Assembly: GCF_012932795.1 (NCBI RefSeq)
Contig: NZ_LANA01000001.1
Span: 417,441-481,440 of the forward strand
DNA length: 64,000 bases
From: Candidatus Pelagibacter communis
GTDB taxonomy: Bacteria > Pseudomonadota > Alphaproteobacteria > Pelagibacterales > Pelagibacteraceae
Direction of reading: 5' to 3'
Below, in pieces: positions 43,395-52,291 of the stretch (positions are counted from its first letter, which is position 1; each line of letters begins with the position of its first letter). A program made the translations under genes and the position numbers. Under the pieces are notes generated by a model. That model searched no databases. It worked only from the letters and a program-made list of their open reading frames with translations, and had not been told where the DNA came from.

Positions 43395-43618
43395 TAAATG
43401 AAATAATTTCAATGAATGGATACGGAGCATATGTATGGTCAGCTTTTTCATTTACATTGATTAGTTTTACAGCCCTGTATTTTGTAACTAAATTACAGCT
43501 TTCAAAAGAGCAAAAAAGATTTGCTTCTAAATTTGGTTCTCTAAATGTTGAGAAAGCTAGAGCTGCAAGATCACAAAATATTAATAGAGAAATATTATCC
43601 AATACATCAAATATTTAA
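43391..43618 (+). CDS. ccmD: Haem exporter protein CcmD
   Basis: The 75-residue small protein has one membrane helix (residues about 14-34) preceded by NGYGAYVWSAF, the characteristic CcmD start, then a basic cytoplasmic tail. It helps release holo-CcmE. The ATG overlaps the ccmC stop by four bases. Confidence 0.93.
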   Translation: MINEIISMNGYGAYVWSAFSFTLISFTALYFVTKLQLSKEQKRFASKFGSLNVEKARAARSQNINREILSNTSNI

Positions 43619-43627
43619 CCAATAACC

Positions 43628-44047
43628 ATGTATGGTAAAAAGGTTAAATTACGATTTACATTCCTAGCTTTAATCTTAGCCTCAGTAATTTTAACAGTTT
43701 TTTTAGTTTTACAATCATTAAAAGAAAACGTTGTATATTTTCAGTCTCCGTCTGAAATAAAATCATTAATAGAATTGAATAAAAAAAAAATAAGAGTGGG
43801 TGGGATGGTCAAAGAACAATCAGTCTCAATAAATTCTGATGAAGTTAATTTTATTATTACTGACTTTAAAAATGAAATTAATGTTGTTTATTCAGGCTCA
43901 GTTCCCAATTTATTTGCTGAAGGAAAAGGGGTGGTTGCTGAAGGTTTTTTAAAAGATAAGAATTATTTTACAGCTACTAAAATTTTAGCAAAACATGATG
44001 AAAATTATATGCCCCCAGAAGTTAAAGAAGCTATAGGAGATAAATAA
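43628..44047 (+). CDS. ccmE: Haem chaperone CcmE
   Basis: Periplasmic haem carrier between CcmC and CcmF. The 139-residue protein has an N-terminal anchor helix and an OB-fold domain ([25 protein letters not shown]). His123 in [10 protein letters not shown] is the covalent haem-binding residue of the family. Order and spacing in the ccm run are typical. Confidence 0.97.
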   Translation: MYGKKVKLRFTFLALILASVILTVFLVLQSLKENVVYFQSPSEIKSLIELNKKKIRVGGMVKEQSVSINSDEVNFIITDFKNEINVVYSGSVPNLFAEGKGVVAEGFLKDKNYFTATKILAKHDENYMPPEVKEAIGDK

Positions 44048-44048
44048 A

Positions 44049-45926
44049 TTGCTAGCTAATCAGATAGGTTATTATTCTTTAATTTTAGGGTTGTTACTTT
44101 CAGTGTTACTTTGTGGAGTTTCAATTAAAGACTTTAATAAAACTAATAAGCAGATTAACCAAAATATATTATCTCTATCATTTTTACAGTTAGTTTTTGT
44201 AATTGTGAGTTTCTTGAGCTTGATTATTTCTTTTATAAACTCAGACTTTAGTAATGAGACAGTCTTTAATAACTCTCATACAACTAAACCATTATTCTAT
44301 AAAATCTCAGGAACTTGGGGAAACCATGAAGGAAGCCTATTATTATGGTTATTAGTATTAACTTTGTTTATTTTTTTATTTTTGATTAAATCAAGAGAGC
44401 AGCCTAAAAAATATAGAATTTTAACTTTATTATTTCAGCAAATAATAATTATTGGATTTTTCTTATTTGTGTTAATGACATCTAATCCTTTTAATTATTT
44501 ATTTCCAACTCCTAATGAAGGCCTTGGTCTTAATCCAATTTTACAAGATCCAGCTTTAGCAATTCATCCACCGATTTTATATTTAGGTTATGTTGGTACT
44601 TCTATAATATTTTCATCATCCCTTGCTGCAGTTACGCAAAACTATATTTTAAAACAATGGGGACAGCATATTAAAAAATGGGTTTTAGTTTCTTGGATTT
44701 TTTTAACTATTGGAATTATGCTTGGATCAATTTGGGCATATTACGAACTAGGATGGGGAGGTTTTTGGTTTTGGGATCCAGTTGAAAATGTTTCTTTAAT
44801 GCCATGGCTAACATTAACTGCATTGTTACATTGTGTTGTAGTGTTAGAAAGAAGAGCAGCACTGACATCTTGGGTAGTTATTTTATCCATTACAACATTT
44901 ACCTTAAGTATGTGTGGAACTTTTTTAGTAAGATCTGGAATATTAAATTCTGTACATACATTTGCTAATGATCCTGCAAGAGGTATTTTTATATTAATAT
45001 TTTTATTTGCATTAATTGTCTTATCGTTAGGAATATTTTTTACATTTCACAAAGAAAATAACAAAAGCTCAAATAATTTCTTTTGGCTTAGCAGAGAAAC
45101 TTCCATCTTAATAAACAATTGGTTTATGATGTATTTTTTATCTGTTGTTTTAATTGGCACAGTATATCCAATTTTCCTAGATGTAATATCTAGTGAAAAA
45201 ATATCAGTAGGGCCTCCTTTTTATCAAAAATTAATTGTTCCTTTTTTAATACCGTTTCTATTATTTATGTCTCTTGGACCACGACTTAAGTGGATTAAAT
45301 CAAAAATTGAAAATAAGAACTCACTTATTATCACATTTATAATTTCGGTAATGTTAACTTTTTTTATTATTAAAAATTTAACTGCTGACTTACTTTTTTA
45401 TACAGTTTTAATTTCAGCTGCTTTTTTTCTTTTCTTTACAACTTTAAAAGAATTATTTATTAAAAAATTTAATAATATTTCTCAAACTGTTTCACACTTT
45501 GGTTTAAGTTTATTAATATTAAGCATTTTATTTAATAATATTTTATCCTCAGAAATTATAACCAACATAAAAATTGGTGAAAGATATGATTATAATAAAG
45601 GTGAAATTTTTTTTAAAAAGATAGAAGAAAGAAAAGAAAGTAATTTTAATTCCATCATTGCTTCTTTTGAAATAAAAAACAAAAATGGCAAAACTATTGA
45701 ATTAAAACCTGAGATTAGAATTTATAATCAGCCTATAATTATTACTAGTGAAGCAGATATAAGAACAACACTATTAGAGGATAAGTTTTTAGTAATGAAC
45801 CTTGTAAAGGGTAATGAATATTTTAATATTAGATATCAAGTAAAGCCATTTATGGTTTGGATATGGATATCAGTTTTATTATTAAGCCTTGGTGGATTAA
45901 TGAGTTTATTTAAAAGAAAGATATGA
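44049..45926 (+). CDS. ccmF: Cytochrome c haem lyase subunit CcmF
   Basis: Attaches haem to apocytochromes c together with CcmH. The 625-residue protein has about 15 helices and the tryptophan-rich WGGFWFWDPVENVSLMPWL. HTTKPLFYKISGTWGNHEGSLLLW, split over residues 73-96, and LLHCVVVLERR are typical. The start is TTG two bases after ccmE; no ATG nearby would keep the first helix complete. Confidence 0.96.
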   Translation: MLANQIGYYSLILGLLLSVLLCGVSIKDFNKTNKQINQNILSLSFLQLVFVIVSFLSLIISFINSDFSNETVFNNSHTTKPLFYKISGTWGNHEGSLLLWLLVLTLFIFLFLIKSREQPKKYRILTLLFQQIIIIGFFLFVLMTSNPFNYLFPTPNEGLGLNPILQDPALAIHPPILYLGYVGTSIIFSSSLAAVTQNYILKQWGQHIKKWVLVSWIFLTIGIMLGSIWAYYELGWGGFWFWDPVENVSLMPWLTLTALLHCVVVLERRAALTSWVVILSITTFTLSMCGTFLVRSGILNSVHTFANDPARGIFILIFLFALIVLSLGIFFTFHKENNKSSNNFFWLSRETSILINNWFMMYFLSVVLIGTVYPIFLDVISSEKISVGPPFYQKLIVPFLIPFLLFMSLGPRLKWIKSKIENKNSLIITFIISVMLTFFIIKNLTADLLFYTVLISAAFFLFFTTLKELFIKKFNNISQTVSHFGLSLLILSILFNNILSSEIITNIKIGERYDYNKGEIFFKKIEERKESNFNSIIASFEIKNKNGKTIELKPEIRIYNQPIIITSEADIRTTLLEDKFLVMNLVKGNEYFNIRYQVKPFMVWIWISVLLLSLGGLMSLFKRKI

Positions 45927-46444
45927 AAAATAAGTTTAGCTTATTCGTTGTAGTTATTTTTTTTAGCTTTTGTTTTGTTATTTTTTACAAGGGATTAAAT
46001 GCTCCAAATAATTATACACCCAAGGTTAACGAGAAAAAGAATATACCAACTTTTAAAGCTAAGGACTTTTATTCAAATAACTTCGTAAATTCAGATAAAA
46101 TTTTTGAAGAGAATATATTTTATATTATAAATATTTGGGCTTCCTGGTGTGTGCCTTGTAGAGCAGAACACCCTTTATTAATGAGATTAAGCAAAAATAA
46201 ATCAATTAAATTAATTGGATTGAATTATAGAGACAATTTAAATAATGCAAAAAAATTTATTAATGAGCTTGGAAATCCATATTCTCAAACTATAATTGAT
46301 AATGATGGGACTTTAAGTGTTGAGTTTGGAGCTTATGGTGTTCCAGAAACTTTTATTATTGATAAAGATAAAAAAATTATAAGAAAATTTATAGGTCCAA
46401 TCGACAAACAAATATTAGAAGAAATAAAGTCGATTACAAAATGA
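45923..46444 (+). CDS. ccmG: Thiol:disulfide interchange protein CcmG / DsbE
   Basis: Membrane-anchored periplasmic thioredoxin that keeps apocytochrome CXXCH cysteines reduced. The 173-residue protein has an N-terminal anchor helix, active site ASWCVPCRAEHP at about residues 73-84, and the family's GVPETFIID cis-Pro region. ATGA overlap with ccmF. Confidence 0.95.
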   Translation: MKNKFSLFVVVIFFSFCFVIFYKGLNAPNNYTPKVNEKKNIPTFKAKDFYSNNFVNSDKIFEENIFYIINIWASWCVPCRAEHPLLMRLSKNKSIKLIGLNYRDNLNNAKKFINELGNPYSQTIIDNDGTLSVEFGAYGVPETFIIDKDKKIIRKFIGPIDKQILEEIKSITK

Positions 46445-46815
46445 AAATTTTAAAAATAGCTATAATTGCATTATTATTAATGGGTTTTTCAAATTTAAAA
46501 TCTAATGAAAAATCTGATGAATTGAAAAATAAAATTTTAAAAAATATTCGTTGTTTAATTTGCCAAGGACAATCCGTTTATGACTCCGAATCTGAATTTT
46601 CATCCAGTATAAAACTGATTGTTGATAAAAAAATTAACGATGGACTAGAAGAGAAGGAAATATACTTTTATTTAAGAGAAAAGTATGGCGATTGGATAAT
46701 TTATGACCCGAAATTAAACAAAAACACATATATATTATGGTTTTTACCGTTATTGTTTTTTTTAGTTGGTGGTGCAATAATATACAAAAAAATTCAGAAA
46801 AAAAATGAAAAATAA
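46441..46815 (+). CDS. ccmH: Cytochrome c maturation protein CcmH
   Basis: The 124-residue protein has a signal sequence, the redox motif NIRCLICQGQSVYDSES at about residues 37-52 and one C-terminal membrane helix. It is the short CcmH without the fused CcmI/TPR domain. Its end overlaps the next gene by 11 bases. Confidence 0.95.
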   Translation: MKILKIAIIALLLMGFSNLKSNEKSDELKNKILKNIRCLICQGQSVYDSESEFSSSIKLIVDKKINDGLEEKEIYFYLREKYGDWIIYDPKLNKNTYILWFLPLLFFLVGGAIIYKKIQKKNEK

Positions 46816-47326
46816 TTTATATATAAAAATCTTATCAACACTAATCTTAATACTATTTTCTTTTGCCGTTAGTGCAGAGGAAAATAAAAATATTAATGAA
46901 CATCAATATAACTTTTATACAGGAAACTTTGACTTTAGTGATGATAAGCAAAAAGCTATTTTATATGGATTACAACATCAAAATGAAAATTTAGAGAGAG
47001 ATACTTTTCTTGGAACAGCCTCTCCAATTACAGGAGCATTTATTACTGAAAATTCAGCTGCATATTTATATACCGGAGTAGAGTGGAATTATGAGATGAG
47101 TGATAAGCTTAAGTTTACCCCAAGTTTTGCCCCAGGGATTTATCACGAAGGAGATGGAAAAGATTTAGGTCATGCTTTAGAATTTAGAACTGAAGTACAA
47201 TTATCTTATTCAATTTCAGAAAGTACAAATTTTGGGATGTCATATAATCATTTATCTAATGCAAGCTTAGGGATTAAAAACCCTGGGGCAAATAGTTATA
47301 TGTTCAATTTACTAAAAAACTTCTAA
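46805..47326 (+). CDS. Acyloxyacyl hydrolase-like (PagL-type) outer-membrane protein
   Basis: The 173-residue protein has a signal peptide ending near VSA (residue 24) and alternating beta strands of a small outer-membrane barrel. YNHLSNASLGIKNPGAN near the C-terminus holds the His-x-Ser-Asn-Ala signature of PagL lipid A 3-O-deacylases; the third catalytic position, Glu in P. aeruginosa PagL, appears to be Asn or Gly here. The C-terminal Phe fits an outer-membrane protein. It overlaps ccmH, so it is probably cotranscribed with the ccm genes. Confidence 0.72.
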   Translation: MKNNLYIKILSTLILILFSFAVSAEENKNINEHQYNFYTGNFDFSDDKQKAILYGLQHQNENLERDTFLGTASPITGAFITENSAAYLYTGVEWNYEMSDKLKFTPSFAPGIYHEGDGKDLGHALEFRTEVQLSYSISESTNFGMSYNHLSNASLGIKNPGANSYMFNLLKNF

Positions 47327-47335
47327 AATAAATTT

Positions 47336-48487
47336 ATGAATTTAAATAATTGTCACAACTTTAGTGACTTTAAAAAATTAGCTAAAAAAAAATTACCTTC
47401 ACCTATATTTCACTATATTGATGGTGCGGCTGATGATGAAATAACATATGGCAGAAATACAAGTGCCTTTAATGATGTTGATTTAGTTCCAAATGTTTTA
47501 AGAGGTGTTGAAAATGTTGACTTATCAACTACGATTTTTGGAAAAAAATTAGATCTTCCTTTTTATCTTGCACCCACTGCACTTCAAAGACTTTTTCATT
47601 ATGATGGTGAAAGAGCAGTAGGAAAAGCAGCTCAAAAATTTAATACTATGTTTGGTGTTTCTGCTTTAGCCACCGTAAGTGTAGAAGAAATATCCTCTAT
47701 GATTGATACTCCAAAAATGTTTCAGTTTTATTTTCATAAAGATAGGGGTTTAAATGATTCTTGTTTGGAAAGAGCAAAAGCCGCTAAATTTGATGTTATG
47801 GCTTTAACAGTTGATACAATAACTGGAGGAAACCGCGAAAGAGATTTAAGAACTGGATTTACATCACCTCCAAAGCTCACGCTTTCAAGCCTTTTTAGTT
47901 TTGCTACAAAACCAATGTGGGGAATTAACTATTTAACCAAAGGTAAATTCGAACTACCTCATCTTCAAGATTATGTAAAAGAAGGTACAGATACTAATAC
48001 TTCAATAGGACAGTACTTTTCTACCATGTTAGATCAATCTATGAATTGGAAAGATGCTGAAAAACTTTGTTCTCAATGGGGAGGCCACTTTGCTCTAAAA
48101 GGTATAATGAGTGTTGAGGATGCAAAACGTGCAGTAGATATTGGATGTACAGGAATAATGGTTTCAAATCATGGTGGAAGACAACTAGACGGATCGAGAG
48201 CACCCTTTGATCAGCTTGCTGAAATCATTGACGCTGTTGGAGATAAATTAGATGTAATTTGTGAAGGTGGATTTCAAAGAGGAACTCATATGCTAAAAGC
48301 GTTATCATTAGGTGCGAAAGCATGTTCAGGAGGAAGGTTATATCTTTACGCTCTCGCCGCTGGGGGACAAGAGGGTGTTGAGAGAGCTATTGAAAAATAT
48401 AAGGCAGAATTAGTAAGAGATATGAAATTAATGGGCTGCACTAAAATAAGTGAACTGAACAGAAACAACTTAAGATTTAGACGATAG
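47336..48487 (+). CDS. FMN-dependent alpha-hydroxyacid dehydrogenase, copy 1 (LldD-like)
   Basis: Oxidises an L-2-hydroxyacid such as lactate or glycolate to the 2-oxoacid. The 383-residue TIM barrel has HYIDGAADDE with the substrate Tyr, FQFYFHKDR, LTVDTITGGNRERD and the catalytic His/Arg in SNHGGRQLDGSR. The FMN-phosphate region reads CEGGFQRGTH instead of the usual DGGxRRG. It is followed by a paralogue with a one-base overlap. Confidence 0.93.
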   Translation: MNLNNCHNFSDFKKLAKKKLPSPIFHYIDGAADDEITYGRNTSAFNDVDLVPNVLRGVENVDLSTTIFGKKLDLPFYLAPTALQRLFHYDGERAVGKAAQKFNTMFGVSALATVSVEEISSMIDTPKMFQFYFHKDRGLNDSCLERAKAAKFDVMALTVDTITGGNRERDLRTGFTSPPKLTLSSLFSFATKPMWGINYLTKGKFELPHLQDYVKEGTDTNTSIGQYFSTMLDQSMNWKDAEKLCSQWGGHFALKGIMSVEDAKRAVDIGCTGIMVSNHGGRQLDGSRAPFDQLAEIIDAVGDKLDVICEGGFQRGTHMLKALSLGAKACSGGRLYLYALAAGGQEGVERAIEKYKAELVRDMKLMGCTKISELNRNNLRFRR

Positions 48488-49638
48488 TGAATTTAAAAGA
48501 CTGTCACAACTTTAGTGATTTTAGAAAATTAGCTAAAAAAAAATTACCTTCACCTATATTTCATTATATTGATGGTGGTGCGGATGACGAAATAACTCTA
48601 AGAAGAAATACAGAGTCCTTTAATGAATGTGATTTACTCCCAAATATACTTGCAAGTGTTGGTAAACCAGATTTATCAACAACCCTTTTTGGAAAAAAAA
48701 TTGAAATGCCTATTTTTCTTTCACCTTCAGCAATGCAAAGACTTTATCACCATGAAGGAGATTTGGCATCAGCAAGAGCAGCAGAAAAATTTGGAACATT
48801 TTACAGCATGTCTACGATGGCAAATAATACTATTGAAGAAGTCTCTAACGTTTCAAATGGTCCGAAATTATTCCAACTTTATGTTCACAAAGATAAATCA
48901 ATTACTGATGATTTAATAGATAGGTCTAGAATATCAGGGTTTGATGCAATGTGTTTAACAGTTGATACTTTAGTTGCAGGCAATAGAGAAAAAGATCATA
49001 GAACAGGTTTTACAACTCCGCCAAGACTTACTTTACAAAGTCTAATAAGTTTTGCGATGTGTCCTGAATGGGTGTTTAATTATTTTACTCATAAAAAATT
49101 TGAATTATCAAATGTCGCAAAAAAAACAGATAAAGGGACAAACATATCAAAATCAGTTATTGAATATATAAATGAACAGTATGACCCAGCTATGAATTGG
49201 AAAGACGCAGAGTATTGCGTAAAAAAATGGAACGGGCCATTTGCACTTAAAGGAGTTATGTCAGTTGAGGATGCAAAAAGAGCAATAGATATAGGCTGTA
49301 CAGCAATAATGATTTCAAACCATGGTGGTAGACAGTTGGATGGATCAAGATCTCCGTTTGATCAGGTAAAAGCAATTTCAGATGCAGTAGGGGATAAGTT
49401 GGAAATTATTTTAGATGGAGGTATTAGAAGAGGAACACATGTATTAAAAGCTTTAGCTGCAGGAGCTACTGCGTGTAGTTTTGGTAAGATGTTTTTATTT
49501 GCTTTAAGTTCAGGAGGCCAACATGGTGTTGAACGTCTATTGCAAAATATGCATGATGAAATTAATAGAAATATGATACTAATGGGCTGTAAAAATTTAA
49601 AAGAATTAGATGCGACAAAATTAATTTACCGAAAATAG
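48487..49638 (+). CDS. FMN-dependent alpha-hydroxyacid dehydrogenase, copy 2 (LldD-like)
   Basis: Tandem paralogue of the preceding gene, of identical length (383 residues), starting at GTG in TAGTG. All expected residues are present: HYIDGGADDE, FQLYVHKDK, LTVDTLVAGNREKD, SNHGGRQLDGSR and a canonical FMN-phosphate loop DGGIRRGTHVLKALAAGA. The middle part (residues 195-250) differs strongly from copy 1 and surrounds the active-site loop, so substrate preference may differ. Confidence 0.94.
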   Translation: MNLKDCHNFSDFRKLAKKKLPSPIFHYIDGGADDEITLRRNTESFNECDLLPNILASVGKPDLSTTLFGKKIEMPIFLSPSAMQRLYHHEGDLASARAAEKFGTFYSMSTMANNTIEEVSNVSNGPKLFQLYVHKDKSITDDLIDRSRISGFDAMCLTVDTLVAGNREKDHRTGFTTPPRLTLQSLISFAMCPEWVFNYFTHKKFELSNVAKKTDKGTNISKSVIEYINEQYDPAMNWKDAEYCVKKWNGPFALKGVMSVEDAKRAIDIGCTAIMISNHGGRQLDGSRSPFDQVKAISDAVGDKLEIILDGGIRRGTHVLKALAAGATACSFGKMFLFALSSGGQHGVERLLQNMHDEINRNMILMGCKNLKELDATKLIYRK

Positions 49639-49709
49639 ATCTAATAGTTATAAAAATTAGATATAAAAAAAATAAATTAAATAAAAAATTAATAATATTA
49701 AAATAAAGA

Positions 49710-50876
49710 ATGAAATTAGCCAAAAGCTTAGAAAGATTAGGAACAGAAAGTGCATTCTCTGTTTTAGCTGAAGCAAAAGCTTTAGAAGCTAAAGGAAACC
49801 CAATGATACATCTAGGTTTGGGTCAGCCTGATTTTAAAACTCCAAGACATGTTGTTGAAGCTGCAAAAAAAGCATTAGATGATGGGCATCATGGATATGT
49901 GATGTCCAATGGTATTCCAGAATGTAGACAAGCAGTAACAAGATGGATTAAAAAACGGTATAGTGTTGATATAGATTTTGAGAGAATTCTAATCATGCCA
50001 GGCGGAAAACCAACAATGAGTTACGCAATTCAATGCTTTGGTGAACCAGGTGCAGAAATAATTCATCCAACACCAGCTTTTCCAATTTATGAGTCCATGA
50101 TTAATTACACTGGATCAACTTCTGTACCTTATGATTTAACAGAAGATAAAGATCTTAAATTTAACCCAGAAAAAATTTTATCTTTAATTACAGATAAAAC
50201 TAGACTCTTAATATTAATCAACCCAAATAATCCAACAGGAAGCTTTGTTGAAAAAGCTGATATTGATGTTTTAGCCGAAGGTTTAAAAAAACACCCGCAT
50301 GTGACTATTTTAAGTGATGAAATTTATAGTAGGCAAATATTTGATGAAAAAGAGATGCCATCATTCTTTAATTACCCCGAGCTAAGTGAAAGATTAATTG
50401 TTCTAGAGGGTTGGAGTAAAGCTTATTCAATGACTGGATGGAGATTAGGATGGAGTTATTGGCCCAAAGAATTAGTACCACATGTAAATAAACTTTTAAT
50501 TAATAGTGTATCATGTGTAAATGCAGCAGCTCAGTTTGCAGGAATTGCTGCACTAGATGGATCAGATGACTCAATTAATGAAATGATGATAAAATTTACA
50601 CAAAGAAGAAAGTTAATTTATGAAGGATTAAATAGCTTGCCTGGTGTTGAATGTAGCTTACCGGGAGGAGCTTTTTATGCATTTCCTAAAGTTATAGGAA
50701 CTGGAATGGATGGTTCAGAATTTTGTAAAAAAGCTATGTATGAAGCAGGAGTAGCAATAGTGCCAGGAACAGCTTTTGGTAAAACTTGCCAAGATTATGT
50801 AAGATTTAGCTTTGCTGCTTCTCAAGATAACATTTCTCAAGCGTTGGAAAATATTAAGAAAATGCTCTCTAAATAG
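49710..50876 (+). CDS. Class I/II aminotransferase (aspartate aminotransferase-like)
   Basis: The 388-residue PLP enzyme has HLGLGQPDFKTP, NPNNPTGSF, SDEIYSRQIFD and the Schiff-base Lys in EGWSKAYSMTGWRLGW. The fold group also includes alanine, aspartate and aromatic aminotransferases. In this neighbourhood a pyruvate or glyoxylate-linked reaction is plausible, but the substrate cannot be read out. It is preceded by a very A/T-rich 71-base gap. Confidence 0.93.
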   Translation: MKLAKSLERLGTESAFSVLAEAKALEAKGNPMIHLGLGQPDFKTPRHVVEAAKKALDDGHHGYVMSNGIPECRQAVTRWIKKRYSVDIDFERILIMPGGKPTMSYAIQCFGEPGAEIIHPTPAFPIYESMINYTGSTSVPYDLTEDKDLKFNPEKILSLITDKTRLLILINPNNPTGSFVEKADIDVLAEGLKKHPHVTILSDEIYSRQIFDEKEMPSFFNYPELSERLIVLEGWSKAYSMTGWRLGWSYWPKELVPHVNKLLINSVSCVNAAAQFAGIAALDGSDDSINEMMIKFTQRRKLIYEGLNSLPGVECSLPGGAFYAFPKVIGTGMDGSEFCKKAMYEAGVAIVPGTAFGKTCQDYVRFSFAASQDNISQALENIKKMLSK

Positions 50877-50916
50877 AGGCTGTATTTTTTTAGAAATTTT
50901 CATTAGTATCAATACA

Positions 50917-52290
50917 ATGAATGAATTAATCCAAACTGAATTAAAGAAAATCTTTAATGGAAGATTTTCAACCTCTGAGTCCACAAGAGCTAATTATGCA
51001 AGAGGAGAGGATACTTATGAGCCAGTATTGTCTCAAGCAGTAGTTTTTCCAGAGACTAATGAAGAAGTGTCAAAAATTTTAAAATTATGTAATGATAGTA
51101 AAATTCCTGTTGTTCCATTTGGTACTGGAACTTCTCTAGAGGGAAATGCTGTGGGAAACTCTAATGGTATAACTATTTCATTGGAAAGGATGAATAAGAT
51201 TTTAAACGTAAATGCTGCTGATTTTGATTGTAGAGTACAGGCTAATGTTACCAGAAAACAATTAAATGAATATTTAAGAGATGATGGTGTATTTTTTCCT
51301 ATTGACCCAGGGGCTGACGCAGCAATTGGTGGAATGGCATCGACATCTGCATCTGGAACAATGGCAGTCAAGTATGGAACAATGAGAACTGTAATTTCAG
51401 GACTAACAGTAGTACTTGCTAATGGAGAAATAATTAAAACAGGCTCTAGAACAAAAAAATCTTCTGCTGGATATAATTTAACAAATTTATTTATTGGAGC
51501 GGAGGGTACACTTGGAATAATTACAGAAGTACAGGTAAGGCTGTCCCCAATTCCAGAAAGTATAATGAGTGCAGTTTGTTATTTTCCAGATTTGGACTCA
51601 GCAGTTCAAACAGCTCAAGAGGTAATCCAATATGGAATACCAATTGCTAGAATAGAAATGTTAAATAAAGACCAGATGGAAATAAGTATTAAATACTCAA
51701 AATTAGAAAATATAAAGGCATCTCCCACATTATTTTTTGAATTTCACGGTAGCGAAAGTTCAAACAAAGAAGCAATAAAATTAGTTGAAGAATTATCTAA
51801 AAATAATGGAGGTGGAGATTTTAAATGGGCGGTCTCTTTGGAAGAGAGAAATAAGTTGTGGCAAGCAAGACATGATGTTTATTGGTCTGTAAAGGCCCTT
51901 GGTAATAATATGAAAGTATATTCAACTGATGTTTGTGTTCCTATTTCAAATTTAGTTGAGTGTATTTCGTGGGCAGAAAAAGAGGTTAAAAAACATGATC
52001 TTATTGCACCTATGGTTGGACATGTTGGTGATGGAAACTTCCATTCAATAATTTTATTTGACCCAAATGATAAGGAAAAACAAAAAAAAATTAGAAAATA
52101 TAGTGATGATCTTATAACCAAGGCTCTTGAATTAGAAGGAACAATAACTGGAGAGCACGGCATCGGTTTACAAAAAAAACATTATTTATTGAAAGAGCAT
52201 CCAGACAATATACCTGTTATGAAGTCTATAAAACGAGGCTTAGATATGAATAATATAATGAATCCTGGCAAGGTATTTGATTTAAATTGA
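50917..52290 (+). CDS. FAD-linked D-2-hydroxyacid dehydrogenase (D-lactate dehydrogenase / GlcD-like)
   Basis: I start it at the ATG at 50917 (MNELIQTELKK, 457 residues); the longer open frame from 50812 runs into the aminotransferase gene. The FAD-binding PCMH domain shows PVVPFGTGTSLEGNAVG and DPGADAAIGGMASTSASGT; the C-terminal cap shows HVGDGNFHSI and TGEHGIGLQKK, with catalytic-site His residues. GlcE and GlcF partners are absent, so it resembles single-subunit LDHD. It probably oxidises D-lactate or a similar D-hydroxyacid and passes electrons to the respiratory chain. Confidence 0.93.
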   Translation: MNELIQTELKKIFNGRFSTSESTRANYARGEDTYEPVLSQAVVFPETNEEVSKILKLCNDSKIPVVPFGTGTSLEGNAVGNSNGITISLERMNKILNVNAADFDCRVQANVTRKQLNEYLRDDGVFFPIDPGADAAIGGMASTSASGTMAVKYGTMRTVISGLTVVLANGEIIKTGSRTKKSSAGYNLTNLFIGAEGTLGIITEVQVRLSPIPESIMSAVCYFPDLDSAVQTAQEVIQYGIPIARIEMLNKDQMEISIKYSKLENIKASPTLFFEFHGSESSNKEAIKLVEELSKNNGGGDFKWAVSLEERNKLWQARHDVYWSVKALGNNMKVYSTDVCVPISNLVECISWAEKEVKKHDLIAPMVGHVGDGNFHSIILFDPNDKEKQKKIRKYSDDLITKALELEGTITGEHGIGLQKKHYLLKEHPDNIPVMKSIKRGLDMNNIMNPGKVFDLN

Positions 52291-52291
52291 T

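Noticed and set aside
48623..48916. 97-codon open frame on the plus strand inside the second hydroxyacid dehydrogenase
   Set aside because: Shadow frame of a clearly conserved gene, with no family resemblance or ribosome-binding site.
49639..49709. Inverted repeat ATCTAAT/ATTAGAT as a terminator after the second hydroxyacid dehydrogenase
   Set aside because: Stem is A/T-only and the following bases are A-rich rather than T-rich on the plus strand.
50812..50916. Longer N-terminus for the FAD-linked dehydrogenase
   Set aside because: The 35 extra codons overlap the aminotransferase in another frame and do not resemble the family; ATG at 50917 begins at the normal place.
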